Source: Anaerolinea sp. (lineage in GTDB: Bacteria; Chloroflexota; Anaerolineae; Anaerolineales; Anaerolineaceae). Taken from it: a stretch of 51,930 nt of DNA. Shown piece by piece: positions 16,952-25,189 of this stretch. Both the position numbers and the translations under genes were made by a program. The stretch is taken from assembly GCA_013824865.1 (NCBI GenBank), contig PNON01000010.1, positions 1 to 51,930 of the forward strand, given 5' to 3'. Under the pieces are notes generated by a model that searched no databases, was not told the DNA's origin, and was given only the letters and a program-made list of their open reading frames with translations. The number at the start of each line of letters is the position of its first letter. The stretch's first letter is position 1.

Positions 16952-18082
16952 TCATGGATGTGAAATGGGTCCGTAAGTATCCTTACAGACGATATCATAA
17001 TACAGAAGTTCCGTATCCCGGTTGGCGGCAGCCTCAGCGGCAGCAGCATCACCAATGCTGATGACTTCAGTCAGGCGGTAGTCGGCATCCGTGCTCCAGT
17101 AGCGCGGCAGCACCAGCAGTGGATCACCCATCCCGCCCTCCGGCAGGCGCATATTATCCTTGGTGTCGCTAAGCGGGACCCAGTTGAACATGACAGGTCC
17201 GCGCGGGTTGACGGTGAAACCCAGGCGGTAACCGACTTCACGGGCTATCTCCACTCCGCGTTTTGTAAAACCGCCACCTGGCCAGATGTAGGCAATGGGG
17301 GTTACGCCAAAGCGCTCCTGAATGAATGCGATGGACCCAGCAAGCTCGCTGCGGATGTAATCATCGGACGAAAATTCAGTGATAGGAGTATTATGCACCA
17401 CGCCATGAGCCTGGATGTCCAGGAAACCCTGATTGACCAATTTCTGCAGGGGATCGAAATATTCCAGGGGTGTCGTTGCAATGCTGATCCAGGCCATGGT
17501 TACGCTGGACCATTCATACTTTTTCAACAGAGGGACAAAATGGGTCTTGAAGAAATCGGCTTGATGACGGTCGTCTGAAAGCAGCAGCATGGACCGCGCG
17601 GGTATCCTGGCATTCTTCTCCAGGAAATCCGCCAATTGGGCAGGGGTGATGGTCATGAATCCCAGCTCAGAGGCGTGCTGCATGGTCAGTTGGTGGTAAT
17701 CCTGGTTTATCTGGCTGTATCCCAGGGGACCTGAGTCATCAGTGATGGAATGGTACATGATCACCATCACCACAGTGCCGGGAGCACTATTGTTGGGATC
17801 CCATTTCAGCTTCAGATACTGGCATGTGTCTTCAATGTAAGTGTGCGGGGTATCCAACGGGTTCAGCACAGAGGATTGGAAGGTGCCCGGCAAGGAAGGC
17901 GGCGTGCGGATGGGGGTGGGTGTGGGCGTCAGCGTAGGTGTGCTGGTGGCAGTCGGTGGAATGAGGGTGCTGGTCAATGTTGGCGCAATCGTGGCTGTGG
18001 GTTGTGGAGCCAACCCGGAGCAGCCGGAAAGGGCAGACATCAATATTATTAGAACCATTTTTACAGTTACAGTATTTCTCAT
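16952..18082 (-). CDS. Polysaccharide deacetylase (NodB-type) lipoprotein
   Basis: This 376-residue protein has a signal peptide with lipobox ALSGC, a Thr/Pro-rich linker (about residues 28-65) and a carbohydrate esterase 4 (NodB) domain. The metal and catalytic candidates are the DD of LLLSDDRH and the two His of AHGVVHNT. IWPGGGF corresponds to the substrate-groove motif. CE4 enzymes remove N- or O-acetyl groups from peptidoglycan or other glycans. The start follows GGAG. The first motif is SDD rather than the common TFDD, which may reflect a divergent subgroup. Confidence 0.85.
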   Translation of the reverse strand: MRNTVTVKMVLIILMSALSGCSGLAPQPTATIAPTLTSTLIPPTATSTPTLTPTPTPIRTPPSLPGTFQSSVLNPLDTPHTYIEDTCQYLKLKWDPNNSAPGTVVMVIMYHSITDDSGPLGYSQINQDYHQLTMQHASELGFMTITPAQLADFLEKNARIPARSMLLLSDDRHQADFFKTHFVPLLKKYEWSSVTMAWISIATTPLEYFDPLQKLVNQGFLDIQAHGVVHNTPITEFSSDDYIRSELAGSIAFIQERFGVTPIAYIWPGGGFTKRGVEIAREVGYRLGFTVNPRGPVMFNWVPLSDTKDNMRLPEGGMGDPLLVLPRYWSTDADYRLTEVISIGDAAAAEAAANRDTELLYYDIVCKDTYGPISHP

Positions 18083-18108
18083 ATCACTCCAAAGATTTCA
18101 TTATCCAA

Positions 18109-18936
18109 TTACTGTGTCCATTTATCATTCGGGTGCATGCCGGTGGTCAGGTTTTCCAGGCTGTAGCCTTTGCGAACGAGCTCCCGAACGATCACATCCG
18201 CTTCGGAGACATCGAAACGCCGGTTGGCGTGACTGAGCACGATGGAGCCATTTTTTACGCGATCGATAACGTTGTGGGTGGTAACCAATGGCGAGCCTTC
18301 GTTTTCATAAGATCCCCCTGATTCCAGCGACCAGAGCACATGCTGCATACCCCAGCCGGCAGCCAGGTCGCGGATACGATGATTGCGGTCGCCATAGGGG
18401 GCACGGAAGTAGCGCACCCGGTAGCCGGGCAGGATCTCAGCGACCTTGGTAAAAAACTTTCCAAACTGCTCGTGGATATTCTGATCGGTCAGCGAGGTAT
18501 AAGCGCTGTCGTGGATCCAACCGTGACAGCCCAGGTCATGCCCTTCCGCAATGAGGCGCGGCAGGGTGGCACGGCAACTCTCCAGGTCAATACCGATAAA
18601 GAAGAATGAACATTTAAGGCTGTATTCCCGGTACACATCCAGCAGGTGCGCCAGGCGTTCATCATCCAGGATGTCATCGTAGGTCATCATCACCACCTTG
18701 CGGGTGGTATCGCCTTCAATCAACTCGTGGGATGCCAGGAAGCGCTGCTCATCCTCCGGGATGACCGGCCGGGGAGCGGGAACGACCGTGGGGGTGGCTT
18801 TCATGGCGGCAGAGGCTTTATTATCAGTTGTAGGCGCAGCCAGGGCAGAAGTCCGAGACACGAAAGTGAATCCGCTGGCTGCCGCAGCCGTGCCGATCCA
18901 TTTGATGAAGTTCCTGCGGGTGAGTTTATCCTGCAT
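18109..18936 (-). CDS. Polysaccharide deacetylase (NodB-type) with Tat signal
   Basis: This 275-residue protein begins with a twin-arginine signal (RRNFIKWIG, then a hydrophobic stretch ending near SALAAP), so it would be exported folded. The CE4 domain has MTYDDILDDER for the catalytic and metal Asp pair, CHGWIHDSAY for the two metal His, and FRAPYGDRN for the groove Arg. It lies 26 bases upstream of the lipoprotein deacetylase and is the first gene of the envelope cluster. The two enzymes use different export routes but probably act on the same cell-wall layer. Confidence 0.9.
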   Translation of the reverse strand: MQDKLTRRNFIKWIGTAAAASGFTFVSRTSALAAPTTDNKASAAMKATPTVVPAPRPVIPEDEQRFLASHELIEGDTTRKVVMMTYDDILDDERLAHLLDVYREYSLKCSFFFIGIDLESCRATLPRLIAEGHDLGCHGWIHDSAYTSLTDQNIHEQFGKFFTKVAEILPGYRVRYFRAPYGDRNHRIRDLAAGWGMQHVLWSLESGGSYENEGSPLVTTHNVIDRVKNGSIVLSHANRRFDVSEADVIVRELVRKGYSLENLTTGMHPNDKWTQ

Positions 18937-18966
18937 AGGTTCATTTTACCCTATCCGTACCTGGTA

Positions 18967-18994
18967 TTGGGGAGATGTCAAGGCATGGTATAAT
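18967..18994 (+). promoter_or_regulatory. Promoter of tRNA-Pro
   Basis: TTGGGG (18967-18972) and TATAAT (18989-18994) are separated by 16 bases, and the tRNA begins ten bases after the -10. Confidence 0.6.
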
Positions 18995-19004
18995 TTTGTT
19001 CGCT

Positions 19005-19079
19005 CGGGGTGTGGCTCAGTCCGGCTAGAGCACGCGGTTCGGGACCGCGAGATCGAGGGTTCAAATCCCTCCGCCCCGA
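19005..19079 (+). tRNA. tRNA-Pro (anticodon CGG)
   Basis: The sequence folds into a full cloverleaf: acceptor CGGGGTG/CGCCCCG with one G-U pair, D arm GCTC/GAGC, anticodon arm CGCGG/CCGCG with loop TTCGGGA (anticodon CGG), and a T arm with GGTTCAAATCC. CCA is not encoded. Its 3' half is the left attachment site of the genomic island that follows. The tRNA itself stays intact. Confidence 0.96.
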
Positions 19080-19082
19080 CAA
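19045..19082 (+). repeat. attL: 38-bp direct repeat at the tRNA-Pro 3' end
   Basis: Bases 19045-19082 are identical to 26046-26083. The repeat covers the 3' side of the anticodon stem, the T arm, the acceptor 3' strand and three bases beyond, which is the usual core for tyrosine recombinase integration into tRNA genes. Confidence 0.92.
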
Positions 19083-19159
19083 TTTTATTGTTTTTTAAGG
19101 ATCAAATTGTTACAATTAATTGTTCCAATTTGGTCTTTAATTTATTCTGAGGAGGATAT

Positions 19160-20011
19160 ATGATTAGAAATCCTTCAATGCCACAATCCGCAAGATTACC
19201 AAACTTATCTATCCCTAAAAAAGATGCAGAAAATTCAATTCAACAAAGAATTGAAATAGGCAAGAAAATCAGTTCAACACCAGTCAATTCCGAAGAAGAA
19301 TTACGTAAATACACTTACGAGTTTAATAAATGGAATGACTATAATTATGCGCTCCTTCTAAAAATTGTTGATACAGATTATTTATTGACTATGTATCCAC
19401 AATCTCATAAAAAATTAGCAACAGTTCTAGTTAATTGGACATATGACTATAAAAGAAAAAAAGATCAGTTTTCTGCTTGTATAGTAAGTTTAGAATCATT
19501 TTTACCAATGTTAGATTTATTTACCGAAAATAGCCTATCACCAAAGGACTTGAAACCAAAACAGGAAGAACGAGATTTATCTAAAGTATTTATTGTCCAC
19601 GGACATGATGATGGTATGAAAAATACTGTTGCAAGGTTTATTGAATCCCTTGGCATGCAACCAATTATTTTGCATGAGCAGGTTAGTGAAAGTCAAACAA
19701 TAATTGAAAAAATTGAAAGATACTCAGAAGTGGTTTATGCAGTAGTATTATTTTCTCCAGACGACAGACTTGAATCAGATAGTACATATCGTGTTCGACA
19801 AAATGTATTAATTGAACTTGGTTTATTTATCGGTAAACTTGGCAGAAAAAAAATATGTGTTCTTAAAAAAGGTGAACTTGATCTTCCATCTGATTTACAT
19901 GGATTGATTTGGATAGATTTTGACGTGGCTGATGGTTGGAAGCATAAACTAACAAATGAAATAAATGCTTCCGGTTTAAAAATAGACCCCGGATTATTGC
20001 TTGGTTCCTAA
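19160..20011 (+). CDS. TIR-like (CAP12/Pycsar-effector type) nucleotide-binding protein
   Basis: This 283-residue protein has an N-terminal mostly helical part (about 1-140) and a C-terminal TIR-like domain. The domain starts VFIVHGHDDGMKNTVARF at residue 143. It includes VVLFSPDD and the RQNVLIELGLF segment, where E219 corresponds to the catalytic glutamate of NAD-cleaving TIR domains. Related domains act as effectors in CBASS and Pycsar anti-phage systems and deplete NAD+ on activation. No cyclase gene is visible, so this is a stand-alone TIR protein or one whose partner has been lost. ATG 19160 follows GAGGAGG. It is the first gene after attL. Its end overlaps the convergent recombinase gene by 18 bases. 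Confidence 0.8.
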   Translation: MIRNPSMPQSARLPNLSIPKKDAENSIQQRIEIGKKISSTPVNSEEELRKYTYEFNKWNDYNYALLLKIVDTDYLLTMYPQSHKKLATVLVNWTYDYKRKKDQFSACIVSLESFLPMLDLFTENSLSPKDLKPKQEERDLSKVFIVHGHDDGMKNTVARFIESLGMQPIILHEQVSESQTIIEKIERYSEVVYAVVLFSPDDRLESDSTYRVRQNVLIELGLFIGKLGRKKICVLKKGELDLPSDLHGLIWIDFDVADGWKHKLTNEINASGLKIDPGLLLGS

Positions 20012-20806
20012 AATAATATTTCTAACGTTATTTTGTGATAATTTACTATAGTACTTGAATGTCGTTCCAGGATCTTCATGCCCCATATTTTGACAGTATG
20101 CTTGAAATTCCTCATAATTCTTAGCGTGTTTTACCGCGTAGACACCATGGCCTCGTCTTAGTTTATGTGATGATCTATATTCGATATTCACCAATTCACA
20201 AAGTTTTTTTAATCCCCTTCTAAAGCTTTTTCTTCTTGATTCACTTTGAGATAGTCCGAGATTTGAAGACCATCTTAAACCATCAGTACTCAGATTAGGA
20301 TACCAAAGATCTGATGGTCTTAATTCTTTTCTTACTAGTTGATCCCAATCTTTTACGATAACAACTAATGTTTCAATAGGGAGTAAAGTAGTCTCAGCAG
20401 ACTTATTATTCTTGGTTCTCATTCCTTCTTGAGGTAATTGAAAAACGGTCATTCCAGCAATATCAACGCAACTTATTGGAAGTGTCATAAATGCAGTAAT
20501 TCTCATTCCTGTGATATACATCAGTGCTAGTGCTGCCCGATCTCTTTTATCAATTAAGGTTACAGGCTCGAAATCACATAGTAATAATACTTCCTCAAGC
20601 GAGTAATACTTCCTATCTTCAAGTCCGATTAGATTTCTCCGAGCTCTTGAAATGCGTAATGTATCAATCCATTTGTCACTTGCTTTTTTATACTCTGGTC
20701 CTAAGTACAACTTAGCCCAACGATAAAACTCTTGCACTTCAAGACAATTCCTAGTATTCGTAATAGGTGATAATGGTTTATTCTTCCCGTCATTCCTAGC
20801 TTTCAT
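19994..20806 (-). CDS. Tyrosine recombinase/integrase, N-terminal start damaged
   Basis: The C-terminal catalytic domain is complete. The first Arg lies in ITGMRITAFMTLP, then HKLRRGHG gives the H-x-x-R pair, MGHEDPGTTFKYYS supplies the later His and the nucleophile Tyr. The same frame continues upstream of the first ATG (20806) for 54 codons to 20968. It encodes an apparent SAM-like N-terminal DNA-binding domain (YLDYQERIKQCSKETIKRKW), but that part has no start codon in frame. An ATGATG with a good ribosome site (GGGGG) at 20962-20967 is one base out of frame and meets TAA at once, so a one-base deletion after the start codon is likely. The enzyme is probably the integrase that placed the island and may now be inactive. 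Confidence 0.8.
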   Translation of the reverse strand: MKARNDGKNKPLSPITNTRNCLEVQEFYRWAKLYLGPEYKKASDKWIDTLRISRARRNLIGLEDRKYYSLEEVLLLCDFEPVTLIDKRDRAALALMYITGMRITAFMTLPISCVDIAGMTVFQLPQEGMRTKNNKSAETTLLPIETLVVIVKDWDQLVRKELRPSDLWYPNLSTDGLRWSSNLGLSQSESRRKSFRRGLKKLCELVNIEYRSSHKLRRGHGVYAVKHAKNYEEFQAYCQNMGHEDPGTTFKYYSKLSQNNVRNIILGTKQ

Positions 20807-21061
20807 TAAATAGTTTGGAAATGTAAGAAGAAGTTTTTCAACATCAAAAAAACGAGTAGGACCAGCCCATTCAAGAAGATGTCTTAAATATGCCCACTTC
20901 CTCTTAATGGTCTCTTTGCTACATTGCTTGATACGCTCCTGATAATCAAGATATGCCTTTACATCATGAAAATTCCCCCGTTATCCTTAATTAAGGACTG
21001 AATGTATATATAATTAAATTACTCTAATTTTGAAGTTATGCTTAAATTGCTGGGAGGAATC

Positions 21062-22504
21062 ATGGATCATAATGAAATATTATTTTCTAATTATTTCAAC
21101 CTAAATAAAACACAATCCGAATTGGATTTTGTTGATATTCCGATTAATGGAGATATACACTTATTCATTGATCCTTTTGCTATTTCACAACGTACTGACC
21201 CATGGAGTATTAATTGTCACTCAATTCTCGTCTCATATTTTCAACATGTAATTGATAGAATTCGAAGAGGAGATAGATCTGGGGCAATAAATTCATTATC
21301 AAACTTAAGTGAACCAAATGAAACAAGATTAGGTTTTTCCAAAGGCAGACCCAAAGGATCAGGGGTTGGATCTTACCAAGCAGAACAATTATTTGCAACG
21401 CTATTATCTTCTACAGCAGTTAGGACTGGACTTGTTACATCGATAGAAGAATGTGAACTGATGATCCCGGGAATCAATAGAGATAAAATTTCAGATTTAA
21501 CTACAAATATTATCCGTAAATTATTAGTCGAGTACACAAATGAGCAATGCGATTTGTTTAACATTCCAACACAAAACGTAGCCTTACACCCTTATTTTTC
21601 TATTGATCGTTTATCCTGGGTAAATGGATATCACTCACTACCATTAGTTGAAGGTGATCCAATTCTTTTAGTACCAAAGATTATTGTTCGTTACGACCCA
21701 TCATATGATCATCAAAAATATTTCCACAACTTCATATTAGATTATTTACAAGCTGAAAACTTATCCGCTGGTTCTAGCTTAGTTCATACATTAAAAAATG
21801 GAAGATCTGTTGTATATAAAAAAGATATAGCAGCTAATTTTCCTTGTACAAAGGAGAATATTTACTTATTTAGTAAGGATCATCCAGATGTATTAGCTAG
21901 GTATCGACAAGAATTACAACGGATGGAAAATTCTGGAAAATATGACGACATTCTTGAAGAAGATGAATCCAATATCGGCAGAATACTTATAGAAGCCCTG
22001 CGTAGCATACCCCCGGGAAATTTGACCGCATCCGATTATCATAATTTAATGTTAGGAATCGTTGAATTTATTTTTTTCCCGAATCTACTTCATCCTGTAA
22101 AAGAAAGGGAAATTCACGAGGGTAGGAAAAGAATAGACATACATATGGAGAATGGAGCCAGGTCTGGTATTTTCTTTACTTTTCATCAAATTCGAGATAT
22201 TCCATGTAGCTACGTTCCTTTTGAGTGTAAGAATTATCAAAGTGACATAGCAAATCCAGAACTTGATCAATTATCAGGTAGATTCTCAATAAATAGAGGT
22301 AAAGTTGGTTTTATATGCTGTCGTTCATTCGGCAATCGAAAATTATTCATTTCTAGGTGCCGTGATACCTTTAATGATGGGAGAGGATTAATCATTCCAT
22401 TAGATGATGATGTGATTATCAACCTATTGGAAAACATAATTAACGGTCAAAGACAAAATAATGAGGATATTCTCAATGAAACTATTAACACAATTTGCAT
22501 ATAA
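21062..22504 (+). CDS. Putative PD-(D/E)XK-fold nuclease-like protein, island cargo
   Basis: This 480-residue protein matches no family I can name with confidence. The C-terminal region has a nuclease-like pattern: HEGRKRIDIHMEN with D359, then after a short strand VPFECKNYQ with E388 and K390, the D...ExK spacing of restriction-endonuclease-like folds; a helix with DQLSGRFSINRGKVGF follows. The N-terminal 250 residues are of unknown function. ATG 21062 is chosen because GGGAGGA lies directly upstream; an earlier ATG at 21038 lacks a ribosome site. It reads away from the recombinase in the first island block, so a role in phage or plasmid exclusion is plausible but unproven. Confidence 0.6.
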   Translation: MDHNEILFSNYFNLNKTQSELDFVDIPINGDIHLFIDPFAISQRTDPWSINCHSILVSYFQHVIDRIRRGDRSGAINSLSNLSEPNETRLGFSKGRPKGSGVGSYQAEQLFATLLSSTAVRTGLVTSIEECELMIPGINRDKISDLTTNIIRKLLVEYTNEQCDLFNIPTQNVALHPYFSIDRLSWVNGYHSLPLVEGDPILLVPKIIVRYDPSYDHQKYFHNFILDYLQAENLSAGSSLVHTLKNGRSVVYKKDIAANFPCTKENIYLFSKDHPDVLARYRQELQRMENSGKYDDILEEDESNIGRILIEALRSIPPGNLTASDYHNLMLGIVEFIFFPNLLHPVKEREIHEGRKRIDIHMENGARSGIFFTFHQIRDIPCSYVPFECKNYQSDIANPELDQLSGRFSINRGKVGFICCRSFGNRKLFISRCRDTFNDGRGLIIPLDDDVIINLLENIINGQRQNNEDILNETINTICI

Positions 22505-22596
22505 CAAACCCTAGGTTTTATCACAACCATTTTACTTCTCTCAGAATAAAATGATGCCTATAATATTTGTATGAAGATTAGGATTAGTATATAAGT

Positions 22597-22655
22597 CCGT
22601 GAGATCGAGGGATTCTTTACACGCCTTCATTCGTCAACCACCCATCCGCCCCGAC
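22597..22655 (+). repeat. Degenerate internal att site 1
   Basis: CCGTGAGATCGAGGG (22597-22611) matches the att core at 14 of 15 positions. TCCGCCCCGAC (22645-22655) matches its 3' end exactly, but the two parts are 33 rather than 10 bases apart. Bases just upstream (TTAGGATT...TAAGTCCG) also resemble those in front of attR, so this is an old island end with an internal insertion or rearrangement. Confidence 0.75.
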
Positions 22656-22695
22656 TAAAAGAATTTCTAAGATGCCCAATAATTATGGAGGATTA

Positions 22696-23373
22696 ATGAC
22701 TGAGCTAGCAAGGTATAAATGCACATGGGTAAATCAATTATCACTAGACATTAAGACTGAATATATTCAACAAAATGCAAAAGTCGATCTCACCGATGCA
22801 GCATCCGCGATTAGTTGCCCAGCTATGATAGCTCAACAATTATGTTCTCAATCAATTCCAATAGCTATTAATACTTGTCATAACCTTTTCCTTATATATA
22901 AAGGACAGTACTCATTCCTTAAAATTCACCCAGATTTATCATCTGTTCTAATAAAGATTGAAGAGGTAATTAAAGATAAACATTATATTTATGCACAATT
23001 ATTTCCAAAACTCAAATTTTTGGGAAATAATGGTGACATAGCCCTTTCTCATTTCACAACCAATTATTCATTCACAATACTAAACAAGGACTTATCGATT
23101 TATCATGAAAGAATAAGAACTAGTATTCTTTATTTAATATTTACATACTTTGCAGTAATTGATAGCGAAAATTATTCGGAAAATTCCTGGCCCGATATAA
23201 ATATTCAAAACGCTGTATCAAAAAGTTATCAAAAATATCGTACAATGTTATGGGGATATTGGATAAGGGAAGATTGGGTTGATAATTCCTTTGATGTAAA
23301 ACCTGTGATAAAAGACATAGAAAATAGACTTTCTAAATTTCGAATTAATTTTGCAGTGAAAAGTTTCGAATAA
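22696..23373 (+). CDS. Hypothetical protein, island cargo block 2
   Basis: This 225-residue protein has no motif I recognise. It is mixed helical in appearance with several aromatic-rich stretches and one hydrophobic stretch (about 150-165). ATG 22696 is preferred because GGAGGA lies just upstream; an earlier ATG at 22672 lies next to the decayed att site. It is followed 13 bases later by another unknown gene on the same strand, and the two fill the whole block between two att remnants, so they probably work together. Confidence 0.6.
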   Translation: MTELARYKCTWVNQLSLDIKTEYIQQNAKVDLTDAASAISCPAMIAQQLCSQSIPIAINTCHNLFLIYKGQYSFLKIHPDLSSVLIKIEEVIKDKHYIYAQLFPKLKFLGNNGDIALSHFTTNYSFTILNKDLSIYHERIRTSILYLIFTYFAVIDSENYSENSWPDINIQNAVSKSYQKYRTMLWGYWIREDWVDNSFDVKPVIKDIENRLSKFRINFAVKSFE

Positions 23374-23386
23374 AAGAAAGGTTAAT

Positions 23387-24349
23387 ATGCCACTTAAAGA
23401 TTTCTTCAACATTGCGAAAAATGACCCATATAATAAAGCCATGGATAAATGGCGCAGCTTGAAATCATTAAAGCTTTCAGAAAACCAGGACAAGTACATC
23501 TCAGTATCATTAGAAGTCATTGAATTATGTAAAAGTGGAATAATAAAGTCGCCTGGTTGGGGAGATCAGTATATTTTATTAGCTAATGCATATTATTCAC
23601 TCGCCACTGCTTTTCCTGATATTTATGGATATAAGTATCTATTATTAGCAAAAGAAACTATTGATAAATGGAAAACAGATAAAGAGTTGATTAAAAAAGA
23701 AAACCAGGTAAATGGATTTACAATGTTAAATCTAATTAATAATGAAATTAAAAATCTTTCTCAAGGAATATTTAACCAACTCACTGATAATTTTCTAAAG
23801 AATAATTATTCAAAATCAAGTGTTTTACCTGAGGAGCCAAATGATAGTAAAGAATCTGATGGTCAAGTACAAAAAGTTCTGAAAGATGTAATTAATTATA
23901 ATGACTCCATATTGGATTTTTCACCTTCGGGAAGAGCTACCATGACGGATTATTGTAATAATTGTTTAAAAATTCTTAATAGTTATAAAACTCTGTTTGA
24001 CCTCATACCAGAACTACATACAAATCTTCAGGGATATGTAAAAAAAGATTCCGAAGTCTATTCCGAATTCTCATTAAATATTAAGAAGAATTTGTCTTTA
24101 TTACAAGAGTGGTTATCATTACTTGTTGATATAACTGAGCCAGATGAGATGCCCGGATCTTCTGCTATCCTCTTTCGTATAATGCAACTTGAAGGTCTAA
24201 CTAATTCTTTTGCAGAAATATATACGAAGTTTGTAGATACCCTGAATTTAGATTTATATAATTCTGCTACACCAATTATCGAAGAAATTCCTAAAATGTT
24301 GGACAAAACATTCAGCGAAATACAAAAAGTGATGAAGCAAATAGAATAG
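23387..24349 (+). CDS. Hypothetical protein, island cargo block 2
   Basis: This 320-residue, Lys/Asn-rich protein is predicted largely helical. The segment WGDQYILLANAYYSLATAF near residues 58-78 is reminiscent of a TPR-like repeat, but no array is evident. No enzyme motif is visible. ATG 23387 follows AAAGG. It forms a two-gene unit with the upstream hypothetical gene. Confidence 0.6.
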   Translation: MPLKDFFNIAKNDPYNKAMDKWRSLKSLKLSENQDKYISVSLEVIELCKSGIIKSPGWGDQYILLANAYYSLATAFPDIYGYKYLLLAKETIDKWKTDKELIKKENQVNGFTMLNLINNEIKNLSQGIFNQLTDNFLKNNYSKSSVLPEEPNDSKESDGQVQKVLKDVINYNDSILDFSPSGRATMTDYCNNCLKILNSYKTLFDLIPELHTNLQGYVKKDSEVYSEFSLNIKKNLSLLQEWLSLLVDITEPDEMPGSSAILFRIMQLEGLTNSFAEIYTKFVDTLNLDLYNSATPIIEEIPKMLDKTFSEIQKVMKQIE

Positions 24350-24458
24350 AAAGTTTCATTAATATAAATATTAACTATGATCAAGTTTTGAGATCCAGCA
24401 GAATTTTGAATAAGCACGATGATCTATGGTTTGTTTATATAAGAATTATTGCATAAGT

Positions 24459-24482
24459 CCGCGAAATCGGTGATTCAAAACC
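24459..24482 (+). repeat. Degenerate internal att site 2
   Basis: The 24 bases match the att core (19045-19068) at 19 positions without gaps, and like the other right-hand copies they follow AAGTCC/TAGTCC. The 3' part of the core is missing. It separates cargo blocks 2 and 3. Confidence 0.65.
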
Positions 24483-24558
24483 ATTTATATAATTCCAAAA
24501 GTAGTTATTTATAAACCAAATATAAAATAAATATTATTTGTCGATGAGAAAGGAAGAA

Positions 24559-25068
24559 ATGGACTTTAATACAGTAGGAAGTATAGTGGCAATTATTATT
24601 GGTCTAATGGCTTTGGGAGTTTCAGTTTGGCTGGGAATTGAAACAAGAAATAATTATCGATTATCCGTTACACCAAAAATATCATTTGATGTAAATTGGA
24701 CATCAGTTTCCGAAACACCTGGGATATCTATAAGGAATAGAGGTATAGGTCCAGCAATTATAAAATATATTGAAATTGTGTATGACAATCTAATATACAA
24801 GAATACACAAAACTTTCAAGATTTAATAAGTACCATAAATATTAAATGCGAAGATGCAGGGATTAAGGAGTTTATTTTTTGTACCCCTGATTTTAACGAA
24901 ACATTATCAGCAGGTGAAATTCTTCCATTTATTTATTTGAATATTAATGATAGTAAAGATATTAATAGAATTATTGCCTTTCATTCAGTTCTTAATGGCA
25001 CTAAGATAAAAATTGAATATGAATCTATTTATGGAGAAATATTTTTCAAAGAAGATGTAATTACATAG
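24559..25068 (+). CDS. Small membrane-anchored hypothetical protein, island block 3
   Basis: This 169-residue protein has one N-terminal transmembrane segment (about residues 4-26, VGSIVAIIIGLMALGVSVWLGI) followed by a soluble beta-rich domain. ATG 24559 follows AAAGGAA; an ATG at 24544 would add five residues. No family is recognised. N-terminal anchors of this type are common in phage-exclusion cargo but this alone is not evidence of function. Confidence 0.55.
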   Translation: MDFNTVGSIVAIIIGLMALGVSVWLGIETRNNYRLSVTPKISFDVNWTSVSETPGISIRNRGIGPAIIKYIEIVYDNLIYKNTQNFQDLISTINIKCEDAGIKEFIFCTPDFNETLSAGEILPFIYLNINDSKDINRIIAFHSVLNGTKIKIEYESIYGEIFFKEDVIT

Positions 25069-25189
25069 GAATACACAAAAGAATATAAAAATATATTTAA
25101 GCATAAATGATCTATGAAATATTCCATTTGATTGTCATAAATGATGTTAACAAAAGCAACTATTTTTCTGTCTTGAAAAAGGTATCAAT

